Source of the DNA: Pseudomonas fluorescens HK44
Lineage (GTDB): Bacteria > Pseudomonadota > Gammaproteobacteria > Pseudomonadales > Pseudomonadaceae
Reading direction: 5' to 3'
Assembly: GCF_000217955.3 (NCBI RefSeq)
Contig: NZ_AFOY02000005.1
Span: 1 to 64,000 of the forward strand
DNA length: 64,000 bases
Shown here: positions 27,409 through 34,783 of the stretch, piece after piece
How positions within the stretch are numbered: the first letter of the stretch is position 1
Layout: every line of letters begins with the position of its first letter
The notes under the pieces: model-generated
What the model saw: the letters and a program-made list of their open reading frames with translations, nothing else
Database searches by the model: none
What the model was told of the DNA's origin: nothing
Program-made: the position numbers and the translations under genes

Positions 27409-27609
27409 CTACAGCCGCATTTCCCTGATGATTCGCCTCGGCTCCGCGCCCTGTGAAAGCGCACGCCTGGCGTCCTTGGTGAGCTGGTCGAGCGCCTGCT
27501 CTTCAAAGGCTGCCGCCATGGCGCTGGCCTTTCTGATTATCAGCAGCGCCAGCTCGGGCGGAAACACCACCTTGTCGGCGGGTAGATAATCACAGTCAAT
27601 AACGGACAC
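27409..27609 (-). CDS. small hypothetical phage protein
   Basis: A 66-residue protein, start GTG at 27609 with GAGG about 11 bases upstream. It has an amphipathic helical middle (LALLIIRKASAMAAAFEEQA) and a basic end. I do not recognise the family. It is probably in one transcript with the genes at 27255 and 26723. Confidence 0.55.
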   Translation of the reverse strand: MSVIDCDYLPADKVVFPPELALLIIRKASAMAAAFEEQALDQLTKDARRALSQGAEPRRIIREMRL

Positions 27610-27699
27610 GGCTCTATCCTCGGTGCGCGGTTGTGCTGGCTCTGGGCCGGATCAGGGCCTGCAGATGATCTGCAGATGTTACCAGCCGAAAATGAGCAA

Positions 27700-28113
27700 C
27701 TACCCTAAATTCGGGTAGTTTGCCGATCGAGCTGGATCGCTAGGCGGTGGCCCAAGGCGAGCGAATCGTTCACCCCTGCTCCGACCTGCTATCAGGTCGA
27801 TGGATGCCCCAATAAATTCTTGACGAGCACCAAGCTCTAACACGCAGCTTTCACGCTGGAGGCGGCGCAGTGCTTGGGCTTCGGAAGATTCTGACTGTGT
27901 TTGTCGGCGGAATCCCGTCAAGAGCCTGTCTAGTATTGTTTGGCGCGCTAAGGATTTAACCGGCCTGCCCTTCCATTTCGGGATGGCAGCTATCGCACAC
28001 CCAACTCGCGCATAACGAAAACGGTTCAGTAGGGAAGGTTTTTGCAGATTTATCGGCAAGATGCTTACCGGAAGTATCCAGAAAGCACCGAGAAAAAAGC
28101 CCAGGAAAGCCAA
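27700..28113 (-). CDS. uncertain open frame
   Basis: A 137-codon frame with a hydrophobic start and a basic remainder. No domain is recognised and no strong ribosome binding site is seen. CTACCC/GGGTAG dyad bases lie at its end and could be a terminator. It may be a shortened phage gene or noncoding. Confidence 0.25.
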   Translation of the reverse strand: MAFLGFFLGAFWILPVSILPINLQKPSLLNRFRYARVGCAIAAIPKWKGRPVKSLARQTILDRLLTGFRRQTQSESSEAQALRRLQRESCVLELGARQEFIGASIDLIAGRSRGERFARLGPPPSDPARSANYPNLG

Positions 28114-28137
28114 GACATCCTGCCGACAGCAATCGTT

Positions 28138-28461
28138 CTAAAACGCGCCGACAGTTAAGATCGAATTGAAGCTGTTGCCGTTAACCTGCCCATTTACTTC
28201 GATGGTAGCTAAGCACCACTTACCATCGCCTTTGGGAACGGCATCAATGACAGAGTACTGCTGCCGACCAATGAGGGTAGTGGCGATGTTGCCATATCCA
28301 TCTTGCTCAAAAATATAGCTTCCATCTGCTTGCAGTTTTGGTTTGTCGGAGAAAATGTGCTTCCCCGCGCACGCAGGATCTACCCCGGCCGCTTCTACCG
28401 CTCCACAAGCTAAAACGAGCGCGCAAGCGGTAAGGCTCATAATTTTATTTGCCAGATTCAC
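28138..28461 (-). CDS. small exported protein
   Basis: About 107 residues with a Sec-type signal peptide (hydrophobic core LTACALVLACGAVEA, cleavage near AAG). The mature part contains two cysteines (ACAGKH and KWCLATI) that could form a disulfide. The start is probably the GTG at 28461, since AGGAGG is 8 bases before it and only 2 before the ATG at 28467. No family is recognised. As a secreted protein inside a phage-like island it is cargo rather than core function. Confidence 0.65.
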   Translation of the reverse strand: MNLANKIMSLTACALVLACGAVEAAGVDPACAGKHIFSDKPKLQADGSYIFEQDGYGNIATTLIGRQQYSVIDAVPKGDGKWCLATIEVNGQVNGNSFNSILTVGAF

Positions 28462-28844
28462 GATCATTCCTCCTTGGTATCAAAAAGACATCATATCAAT
28501 AAATTCTGCTTGATGAGATAGGCCGTAATGCGCAATGAGGTAGGTGGTAGTCCCTGGCGATAACGGACATGGCTTTATCCTCGGGTGGCTGGCCAGGTAC
28601 CAGGGTGCGGCACTCGGATGCGGTTTGATCCTCCACGCATCGGGCGGGGCGCTGATTTCCGGGTAACTGAGCTGCTGAGCCTGATCACAATCCGTCTAGA
28701 GCCTGTCCAGAATTGTCTGGGGTCTGTCAGGGGTATGAGACGCCTAGGGCGGCTTGTTTGACGGCCCCCGCATGGAATCAGCCTAAGACGCCCATCCGGC
28801 GCAGGCTTCGTCTCATGGCTGTCTCACATTCCGTCAAAGGGTGG

Positions 28845-28869
28845 TCAAAGTGATCCTGGCTTACTTTGA
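28845..28869. repeat. inverted repeat, CAAAGTGATCC type (copy 1)
   Basis: TCAAAGTGA and TTACTTTGA flank TCCTGGC. It is homologous over its whole length to the element at 30476-30500. About 90 bases further on lies a TCATTCATGGGG repeat. Confidence 0.6.
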
Positions 28870-28960
28870 ATTCTTCTCCCCCCGGCCCACCGTGTTGATT
28901 CCTACACGGAGTGTCGTTTTCTACACGTCAAAACCTGTCATTCAAACCGCTGGTGGCGGG

Positions 28961-29033
28961 TCATTCATGGGGTTATTTCGCAAACACGCTATTCGATGCC
29001 AATTCTGGGTCATTCATGGGGTGTTTCCCCAGA
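28961..29033 (+). repeat. pair of TCATTCATGGGG-type repeats
   Basis: Copies begin at 28961 and 29010. The first reads TCATTCATGGGGTTATTTCG and matches the copy at 25731 with one change over 24 bases. The interval 28,470-29,220 has no supportable gene; besides these repeats it shows paired CTACACG words near 28900. Confidence 0.75.
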
Positions 29034-29224
29034 GAAGGGTTATCGGTCGTCCAAATGAGAGGCGCCCCCTCTACTTTCGTGATGGTAGATACCGCATGTC
29101 CGGCGCAGCGACGGCAAACATTTGATAGGTATAGATGTTCGGGGGGGCCGGCAGCCGTAACCAATTTCGTCGATAGCTTAAGGACAAATAGCCCGCGGTT
29201 AGCGGGCTAAGTTTTAACCGGCGT

Positions 29225-29893
29225 TCACTTCATCTCACAGTCTTCAAGCAGGACATTCATCATCAAGCCCTTTACCCGGCAGGTGGCAGTAATTTTCTGC
29301 CCCTTTCTAAGCTGTCCGAGTTGTTGGCTCATAGAGTCATCAAAAAATGCCTGGGCCATTGGGAGCTCAAATGCAGCGCCTGTGCCTATAGTGACGTACA
29401 GACTGTTGGTGATGTCTTTTTTGATGTCACCCACCGTACCGGTGATCCTCACCAAACGCCCCTTGAACCTGTTATCGGCGGCGACCTCGTTGTTCTTGTA
29501 GTCGCTCAAAATCTGGCCCACTGCCAATGGCATTACCTCCTCCTGTGCAGGCGCAGCGGCTTTAGGCGCGCTCGCTACCGAACTGTCTGGCTTGCTGGTG
29601 GCGTCGTGTGATTGTTGCGAAGCAAAGAGCCACACCGATAGGGCGAGGTACCCGAATGCCATAACGCGCGCCTTGGTAGTCCTGCCTCGGCTTAAAGTGA
29701 ACCATGCAAAGACCATAGGCAGAAGCAATATCCCGAGAGCGAGGAGCAGCCCAACGGGTCTGACAGGCTGTGCGTGAGGGATCTGCGCGCCGCGCGCGCT
29801 TGCGGCTATGGCTCCCGGGCGGCCGCAATTGGGGCAGGATGGGGCGGCATCTGAAATATCTTTTCTGCAATCAGGGCAGGCAACAATTGCCAT
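29225..29893 (-). CDS. zinc-ribbon membrane protein with OB-fold domain
   Basis: A 222-residue protein. It has an N-terminal zinc ribbon (C6, C9, C20, C23), two membrane segments (about 47-65 and 75-92), an Ala/Ser-rich linker and a C-terminal domain of about 95 residues (VGQILSDYKNNEVAADNRFK onward) of the tRNA_anti-like OB-fold type found in putative lipoproteins. The role is unknown. It is probably cargo of the island. Confidence 0.7.
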   Translation of the reverse strand: MAIVACPDCRKDISDAAPSCPNCGRPGAIAASARGAQIPHAQPVRPVGLLLALGILLLPMVFAWFTLSRGRTTKARVMAFGYLALSVWLFASQQSHDATSKPDSSVASAPKAAAPAQEEVMPLAVGQILSDYKNNEVAADNRFKGRLVRITGTVGDIKKDITNSLYVTIGTGAAFELPMAQAFFDDSMSQQLGQLRKGQKITATCRVKGLMMNVLLEDCEMK

Positions 29894-30410
29894 ACGGAAC
29901 TCCTTTTCTCGGTTTCAAATGTGGTTTGCATATCGAGTATTCCGGGGAGTGTATTACTGAGAATCGACTCCAGCCATACCATCGAAGCAAAATGCCAGTA
30001 CCCTGACTTCGTTAATTTGCTGCAGGCACTCAGTAATCAGTGGTTGTGGCATCTGGATACGCGCTGGGAACGCGTGATATGAGTGATGGTTGCCAGTGAA
30101 AAACACTGCAATACCGTGGTAACCACAGTGGAAACCTCGTGTTTGGAAACTGCGCAAAATGGTAACTTTTCATGGTAACCGCGCTGGTAACCACCAGCCA
30201 GGTTCGCGCCAGCATCGCGTAGGAAGGTGCGAACCGGACGTGCGAACCTCGGGTGCGAACTTGCGGCTGGTACGCATTGGCGAGCGCGTACCGATGGTGC
30301 GTACCTGGCTCCGTACCAATGCCGGACAATTCTGTCTCAGAGACAGTTTCGCGCACTCCACCTGCGTGAAAAGTCTGCGTGAAACACTGCGTGAAAACAC
30401 GCCGATAGGT

Positions 30411-30447
30411 ACTTGACGCGGCTCATTCATGGGGTTGATTTCACAAA
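30411..30447 (+). repeat. TCATTCATGGGG-type repeat with upstream TTGACGCGGC
   Basis: The last copy in the island starts at 30423. Its upstream 12 bases match those of the copy at 26315. It ends TTTCACAAA as the copy at 25731 does. Confidence 0.7.
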
Positions 30448-30475
30448 TAGGGGGGTTGATGGTTTTGTGACCGGG

Positions 30476-30500
30476 CCAAAGTGATCCCCGCTCACTTTGG
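30476..30500. repeat. inverted repeat, CAAAGTGATCC type (copy 2)
   Basis: CCAAAGTGA and TCACTTTGG form a perfect 9-bp dyad around TCCCCGC. It is homologous to 28845-28869. It lies 29 bases after a TCATTCATGGGG copy. Confidence 0.65.
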
Positions 30501-30880
30501 TATCCAGTCCTGAATGCCCTCCAACCGTGGATACCAGGGCGGATACCGGCCGATCTGGTCAGCGCCAGCGACTTGACAAAACTTGACATCTGATCGGCGC
30601 GAAAACCTGTCAAAACCTGACATCGAGCGCACACCAGAACCTAACAAAACCTAACATTGAAAACGCTGGCGCCGTGACAGCAAGCTGCCTTGTTGGCGCC
30701 AGACAGCCTGTTATCAATTGTTATGGTTGCGTGGTGTAGGGGCGGGCCCGTAACAGGGATCTCTTTGGCGGATGGTAACCGGGCTGGGGTGGTTACTTTT
30801 GGTGGTTACCGGGGTGGTTACCCTTGGCAGCAGCTACGCTGAGTGACGTACAGACGGTTCATGCTTTCGAGGTGGCTCAT

Positions 30881-31117
30881 ATGGCAAGACGTGGCCGTAC
30901 TTTCCAGTGGCGTGACGAAGAGGTTGTAGAGGTTACGCTTGCCGGCACTCCTGGCGCGTCACGAGCCAGGCTAGCCGCTGCGCCTCCTAAACTCGCAAGG
31001 CTTGGTTTTTTTAATGGCCTACTGCTGTTCACTATCTGCAGCGTAATCATGGTGTTTGCCGTGCCGGCGTTGATTGCCCTGCTAAGCGTTATTTACGCTG
31101 TGATTTTTGGCGAATGA
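30881..31117 (+). CDS. small membrane protein
   Basis: A 78-residue protein from the ATG at 30881, with GAGGTGG 8 bases before it. It has a basic N-terminal half and a hydrophobic C-terminal half that should make two membrane spans. It is the only clear plus-strand gene in the island, convergent with the tape measure gene. In phages a small membrane protein near the tail genes could be a holin or superinfection factor, but nothing in the sequence proves that. Confidence 0.55.
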   Translation: MARRGRTFQWRDEEVVEVTLAGTPGASRARLAAAPPKLARLGFFNGLLLFTICSVIMVFAVPALIALLSVIYAVIFGE

Positions 31118-31157
31118 GCTGGGCAAGAGGTTAAGCGCTATTTCTTCGACAAGGCGT

Positions 31158-31188
31158 CGACTGCCAAAGCATTGCACTTTGGCAGTCG
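31158..31188. terminator. 12-bp perfect hairpin between convergent genes
   Basis: CGACTGCCAAAG and CTTTGGCAGTCG pair around a 7-base loop. It sits between the ends of the small membrane gene and the tape measure gene and could end both transcripts. Confidence 0.7.
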
Positions 31189-31205
31189 GAGAACCTGTTC
31201 TCTTG

Positions 31206-33320
31206 TTATCCCCTTGGGTAAACGGCGCTCGGGGTTCCAGGCATGAGCAGACTACGACTCGGATCGAAACCGTTGGTGCCGGTTTGCGGGCGACTCAATT
31301 CCTTGGCTTGGTGCTCCGTTACGGCCTCTGCGATCTTTTTACCGCTCAGGTCGATCCTGGTGGTGACCTGAACGGTCTGGGCCTGCCTTGGCGGAACTGG
31401 TGCAACCAAGGCTTCCGGCAATGGCCGCCCAATTGAGGTGCTTGGCGGCACCATAAGCATCGGCGCAATCGGAATGTGTGCCGGGTATGGTGATACAAGC
31501 GGCTGTCCTGCCAGCCATTGCTTGTCCGACTTGCTCCAGTTGTCTGCAAACGTTGCCTTCTTGAACGCCATGCCGGCCGGCAGCATCGAGTTGATACCGG
31601 TGACCACTGTGTTGAAAAGCCACTGCCACTGATCGAGGAAGAGCCCGACAAAGGATTTCATCCCGGATTTTACGCCGCTCCAGACTGAAGATATGGAGTC
31701 GCTTATCCACTTCCAGCCGTCAACGATATACGGGGCGATTGCTCCCCAGATCGCCTTGGTCTTCGTCCAGATCATGTCCCAGTTTCGATAGAGATAAATC
31801 CCGGCAGCAACGGCCAACATTACCCACCCGATTACCGGAATCGCGCGCAGCCCGAACATCAGGACATTGCCGATCAGCGACACCCCCTTGAGGACTGCCC
31901 CCGTTATGCCGCCGCCTCCGGAGAGCACAGTGAATAGCAGCCCAAACCCTTTCGATGAGGCCGCGATCATGTTGATCAGGCCACCGGTGACAAGGACGGT
32001 CGACAGTCCAATCAGTGAGTATGTGAATCCCTTGATCAGTGCCGGATGCCTCCCAAGCTCTTGAGATAGCTCGGTCAGCTTGGTGAGCATGGGGAGAAAC
32101 ACCGGCATCACGTTCTGGCCGATAGACAGGCTTAAATCGTCCATCGCCTTTGACAGCTCAAGGGTTTTCATCATCGGCGAGTCTTTGTTTGCCGCAATGG
32201 TCTGGCTGATGCCCTGGGCCTTGTCATAGGCATCGAGCGAGTGAAGCAGAACCGGCATTTGCTGCATGATTCGGGTGTAAATGCTGCCGCCAGTTCGACC
32301 GAACAGGATGTTGTTCTCTCGGCCCATGTCACTCAGCGATGTGATGTGGTTTTTTGCATAGACGCCCATCATCGCCTGAGCGAATTTGATCGTATCGGTG
32401 TCCTGTAAGTGCGCAAGTTCAGCATTCATGGGGCTGCCATGCAGGAACCGGGCGCCGCCGCCCTTTGTTCTCGTCACCTTGCTCTTTTCCCATACTCCCA
32501 ACCTGAGCGCTTCGTTGGCCATGATGCTGGGCGTGAGCGCCATCATGCCGTGGGTGCGGCTGTAGCCGGTCATCAGGCCAGTGGCGACAGTCGAGCCGCC
32601 CAGTTCGCCAATGATTGGTTCCAAACCAGCGAAGATCGTTTTTTGGGTAAGCCCGGCCACAGCGACGCCACCGTGTGACATGAACAGTCGCAGGTCGCGC
32701 TCGCTAACCATCTTGCCGCTCGATTGAACGGTCTTGAAAATGCCATCAGCGATCTGGGTTGCCTTGTTTACATCGTTGAGCCCACCCATCAGTTCCATGG
32801 TTTTGCTCATCTGCATGAACTGCGCGTGAGCAATTCCCTGCTTGCCCTCAGCGAGCATTCCGGTCGCAACTTGGTACTGCGCAAGTACGGGGGATATGAC
32901 TTTCGCCGCGGCCAGCGCCTCGAAACCACTCTTGCCAGACTCCCGAAACGCGCCCTGGGCGTCGGTGAACATCTTGGTTCGATCCATCAGCGACGTGCCG
33001 ATGATCTTGTTGGCCTCGGAAAACTTCATAGCCTCCGAGATCTGCAGCTGCCCAAGCCCCTGCTGTTGGAGCTTGGACATCTCTTTCTGGTATTTGATTG
33101 CCTCATTGAGCGGGCCTTTGAACAGGCCGGCGATAGCCATCCCGCCGCCGAACATTGCACCACCAATGGCTGCTTGTTTGCCGATAGCCGCAAGCTTGGA
33201 GTTCAGCTTGTCGACGTCCATACCGGTGCCATGCAGGCTTTTGCTGATCGTCATCAGGCCAGAGCTGACATGGTTGATCAGCGAGAGCTTGACCGCGACT
33301 GAATACGATTCAATCGACAT
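31206..33320 (-). CDS. phage tail tape measure protein
   Basis: A 704-residue tape measure protein. The N-terminal region (LNHVSSGLMTISKSL and VDKLNSKLAAIGKQAAIGG) is the classical start of myophage-type tape measures. Ala/Gly-rich helices follow, and several hydrophobic segments (near 50-68, 428-450 and 488-516) could insert in the host membrane at DNA delivery. YRNWDMIWTKTKAIWGAI near 515 is the Trp-rich repeat common in this family. GAGG lies 9 bases before the ATG. In tailed phages this protein sets tail length. No other tail, capsid or terminase gene is present in the island, so it must work, if at all, with a helper phage's tail. Confidence 0.9.
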   Translation of the reverse strand: MSIESYSVAVKLSLINHVSSGLMTISKSLHGTGMDVDKLNSKLAAIGKQAAIGGAMFGGGMAIAGLFKGPLNEAIKYQKEMSKLQQQGLGQLQISEAMKFSEANKIIGTSLMDRTKMFTDAQGAFRESGKSGFEALAAAKVISPVLAQYQVATGMLAEGKQGIAHAQFMQMSKTMELMGGLNDVNKATQIADGIFKTVQSSGKMVSERDLRLFMSHGGVAVAGLTQKTIFAGLEPIIGELGGSTVATGLMTGYSRTHGMMALTPSIMANEALRLGVWEKSKVTRTKGGGARFLHGSPMNAELAHLQDTDTIKFAQAMMGVYAKNHITSLSDMGRENNILFGRTGGSIYTRIMQQMPVLLHSLDAYDKAQGISQTIAANKDSPMMKTLELSKAMDDLSLSIGQNVMPVFLPMLTKLTELSQELGRHPALIKGFTYSLIGLSTVLVTGGLINMIAASSKGFGLLFTVLSGGGGITGAVLKGVSLIGNVLMFGLRAIPVIGWVMLAVAAGIYLYRNWDMIWTKTKAIWGAIAPYIVDGWKWISDSISSVWSGVKSGMKSFVGLFLDQWQWLFNTVVTGINSMLPAGMAFKKATFADNWSKSDKQWLAGQPLVSPYPAHIPIAPMLMVPPSTSIGRPLPEALVAPVPPRQAQTVQVTTRIDLSGKKIAEAVTEHQAKELSRPQTGTNGFDPSRSLLMPGTPSAVYPRG

Positions 33321-33477
33321 GGTTAGTTACCTCTTTTGATGTGAGCGTGACGGGGCGGCATACAGGCCCCGAACAACCCGTGGCGAAATAGCTGGAAGCC
33401 ATTCGCGTTCGTGGAGCGCGTCTTATCCAATGTGTTTTACCTCTCATGTGGTGGGCTGATGCCCGGGGTGCTGCTCT

Positions 33478-33517
33478 GTGTCGCGACACGTTTTGTGAAT
33501 TGCGAAAACGTGTCGCG
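33478..33517. promoter_or_regulatory. palindrome GTGTCGCGACAC and 13-bp hairpin
   Basis: GTGTCGCGACAC (33478-33489) is a perfect 12-bp dyad. Overlapping it, CGCGACACGTTTT and AAAACGTGTCGCG form a perfect 13-bp stem with a 10-base loop. It follows the stop at 33529 on the minus strand and precedes the tape measure start, so it may be a terminator, an operator or both. The 12-bp dyad also occurs at 26455-26466. Confidence 0.55.
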
Positions 33518-33528
33518 TACCGAAATGG

Positions 33529-34134
33529 TCATTTGCCAACCAGGCGTAGGTCAGGCGGCAGCTTCGGGCCGAAGGGCGCACCAGGTGCGAACGGATCGGG
33601 TAGAAGGTGCTCGGGGCATTCCCTGATGAAATTCGCGGTTGCGATCTGGCAGGCGTTGAACAGCGGTGCGTCGTTCCATTCCTGACCGCGGCGTGCGGCG
33701 CTTTCCTCGAGCGCGTAGGCGAACACCAGATCGGCCAGGTTGGCCAAGCCATCCTTGCGCGCTGTCTCCCGCTCCACGGAGTTGATCGCCAGGAGGTCGC
33801 ACAGCCGATCAAATCCAAGCCCCTTGGCCAGTCCCTCGGTGTCCAGCACCAGCGAGCGCCCAAAGCCGGCGAGCACCGTGCGCAGGTCGTTCCACTCCGT
33901 GCTGCGGTGGTCGGCGGCTGCCTGCTCAATCTCGGCTATGGCGCTGGCGGTGAATGGCAGGTACTGGCTCAGTTTGCTGGCCTTGCGACGCATGGCTCGG
34001 CGTTCGACACGGATCGAGTCAAGTCGCTTCCCGAAGATGCGACAGATCCGCCGAGTAGTGATCAAGCTGGTGCTCATGCTGGCGCTTGGCTTCCTGGCAA
34101 TGTCCACCAAGGCGATGACGAGGCTGGTGCTCAT
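33529..34134 (-). CDS. hypothetical phage-island protein
   Basis: A 201-residue protein from the ATG at 34134, which has GGAGG 7 bases upstream and overlaps the previous stop by 4 bases (ATGA). It has a basic N-terminal third and a helical remainder (FTASAIAEIEQAAADHRSTE; LANLADLVFAYALEESAARR). No known domain is recognised. It is the last gene before the tape measure gene in the operon. Confidence 0.7.
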   Translation of the reverse strand: MSTSLVIALVDIARKPSASMSTSLITTRRICRIFGKRLDSIRVERRAMRRKASKLSQYLPFTASAIAEIEQAAADHRSTEWNDLRTVLAGFGRSLVLDTEGLAKGLGFDRLCDLLAINSVERETARKDGLANLADLVFAYALEESAARRGQEWNDAPLFNACQIATANFIRECPEHLLPDPFAPGAPFGPKLPPDLRLVGK

Positions 34135-34439
34135 GGGTGGGCCTCCATAGGTGTGTTGTCGTAGTTGGCGCGCAGGAGGGCGCCAGCCGTGCAATGGCGT
34201 CCGGTGGGCGCGTAGCAGGAACGGCAAACCATGATGTGATTGAGGTATTGGTCGCGGGCCTGTCGCCACTCAGATGTGGCGGCGTTGGTGTAGGTGCTTG
34301 TCTGGTGTTGAGCTGGGCGCTCGATACGTTCCGTCAGCACCAGACGTGGACGATCCGTGGTGCGATTCGCCATGGTCGGTTTGCCAGCGCCAGCGATGGT
34401 TGGCGGCATATGATCGAGGAGGCCGGAAAGGAGGCTCAT
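34131..34439 (-). CDS. small Cys/His-motif hypothetical protein
   Basis: A 102-residue protein with a C-terminal CRSCYAPTGRHC motif that could bind zinc. GAGGTGG lies 7 bases before the ATG at 34439. It overlaps the next gene by 4 bases (ATGA). Proteins with this ending are common in Pseudomonas phages, without known function. Confidence 0.7.
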   Translation of the reverse strand: MSLLSGLLDHMPPTIAGAGKPTMANRTTDRPRLVLTERIERPAQHQTSTYTNAATSEWRQARDQYLNHIMVCRSCYAPTGRHCTAGALLRANYDNTPMEAHP

Positions 34440-34783
34440 GGCGCCACCTCACCCGGATTGCTCACATACACATGTTGCTGTGATTTCAAAAACGGTGGGA
34501 ACAGTGGGAACGGTGGGAACGCCCAATGTTTCCGGGGGGGTGAGTGTTCCCAATTTGTTCCCACTCGTTTTTCTGTGGGAACAGTGATAACCAAAAGGCA
34601 CAGTAGTGCCGCGCTCTTATATTGAAACTTTGGTGTGTGTTCCCACTTGTTCCCACTTTTTTTATAGGGTGGGAACGGCTGAAAGCCACGGTTTTGCTGG
34701 CCGTTCCCACTGTTCCCACTGTTCCCACCAATTTCAGGTTCCTGTGAACATGGGCATTCGTGATTGGTAGTGGTGGCGGTCAT
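34436..34783 (-). CDS. doubtful frame through the iteron array
   Basis: A 115-codon frame, joined by ATGA overlaps to the genes on both sides, so it might be translated. Its peptide is low complexity (Gly-Asn-Ser and Phe-Pro runs) because it reads through the GTTCCCAC repeats. I think the DNA has a cis role and any peptide is secondary. Confidence 0.25.
   Translation of the reverse strand: MTATTTNHECPCSQEPEIGGNSGNSGNGQQNRGFQPFPPYKKSGNKWEHTPKFQYKSAALLCLLVITVPTEKRVGTNWEHSPPRKHWAFPPFPLFPPFLKSQQHVYVSNPGEVAP
34495..34728. repeat. iteron array GTTCCCAC / GTGGGAAC, 11 copies, candidate origin
   Basis: Exact copies start at 34495, 34504 and 34513 (GTGGGAAC, 9-bp spacing), 34557 (GTTCCCAC), 34575 (GTGGGAAC), 34639 and 34649 (GTTCCCAC), 34669 (GTGGGAAC) and 34703, 34712 and 34721 (GTTCCCAC, 9-bp spacing). 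A variant GTTCCCAA lies at 34546. Triplets at the two ends face each other, with an AT-richer centre. It lies directly downstream of the DUF927 ATPase gene. Phage P4's alpha protein binds TGTTCACC repeats at its origin, which these resemble. Confidence 0.8.

Larger units (their letters stand above)
30045..30830. repeat. noncoding block of many short tandem words
   Basis: The 990-base gap between the zinc-ribbon gene and the next gene is filled with short words repeated two to four times at about 10-14 bp spacing. GGTAAC occurs at 30118, 30161, 30174 and 30186. GTGCGAAC occurs at 30227, 30240 and 30253. TGCGTGAAA occurs at 30363, 30376 and 30388. GGATACC occurs at 30529 and 30541. ACTTGACA occurs at 30571 and 30581. 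AAACCTGWC occurs at 30603 and 30613. AACCTAACA occurs near 30638 and 30648. GGTTAC occurs three times near 30795-30820. No gene is seen in it. Confidence 0.75.

Noticed and set aside
28841..29210. Two plus-strand frames of about 95 codons
   Set aside because: They run through the dispersed repeats and the inverted repeat, with low-complexity translation.
30159..30634. Frames on both strands through the short-word block
   Set aside because: Their peptides simply mirror the repeated words; no start signals.
32424..32434. CATTCATGGGG inside the tape measure gene
   Set aside because: It lacks the downstream TTTCRCAAA part and is explained by the coding sequence, so it was not counted as an eighth repeat copy.
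34495..34728. CRISPR array
   Set aside because: The repeated unit is only 8 bases, occurs in both orientations and has no uniform spacers; iterons explain it better.
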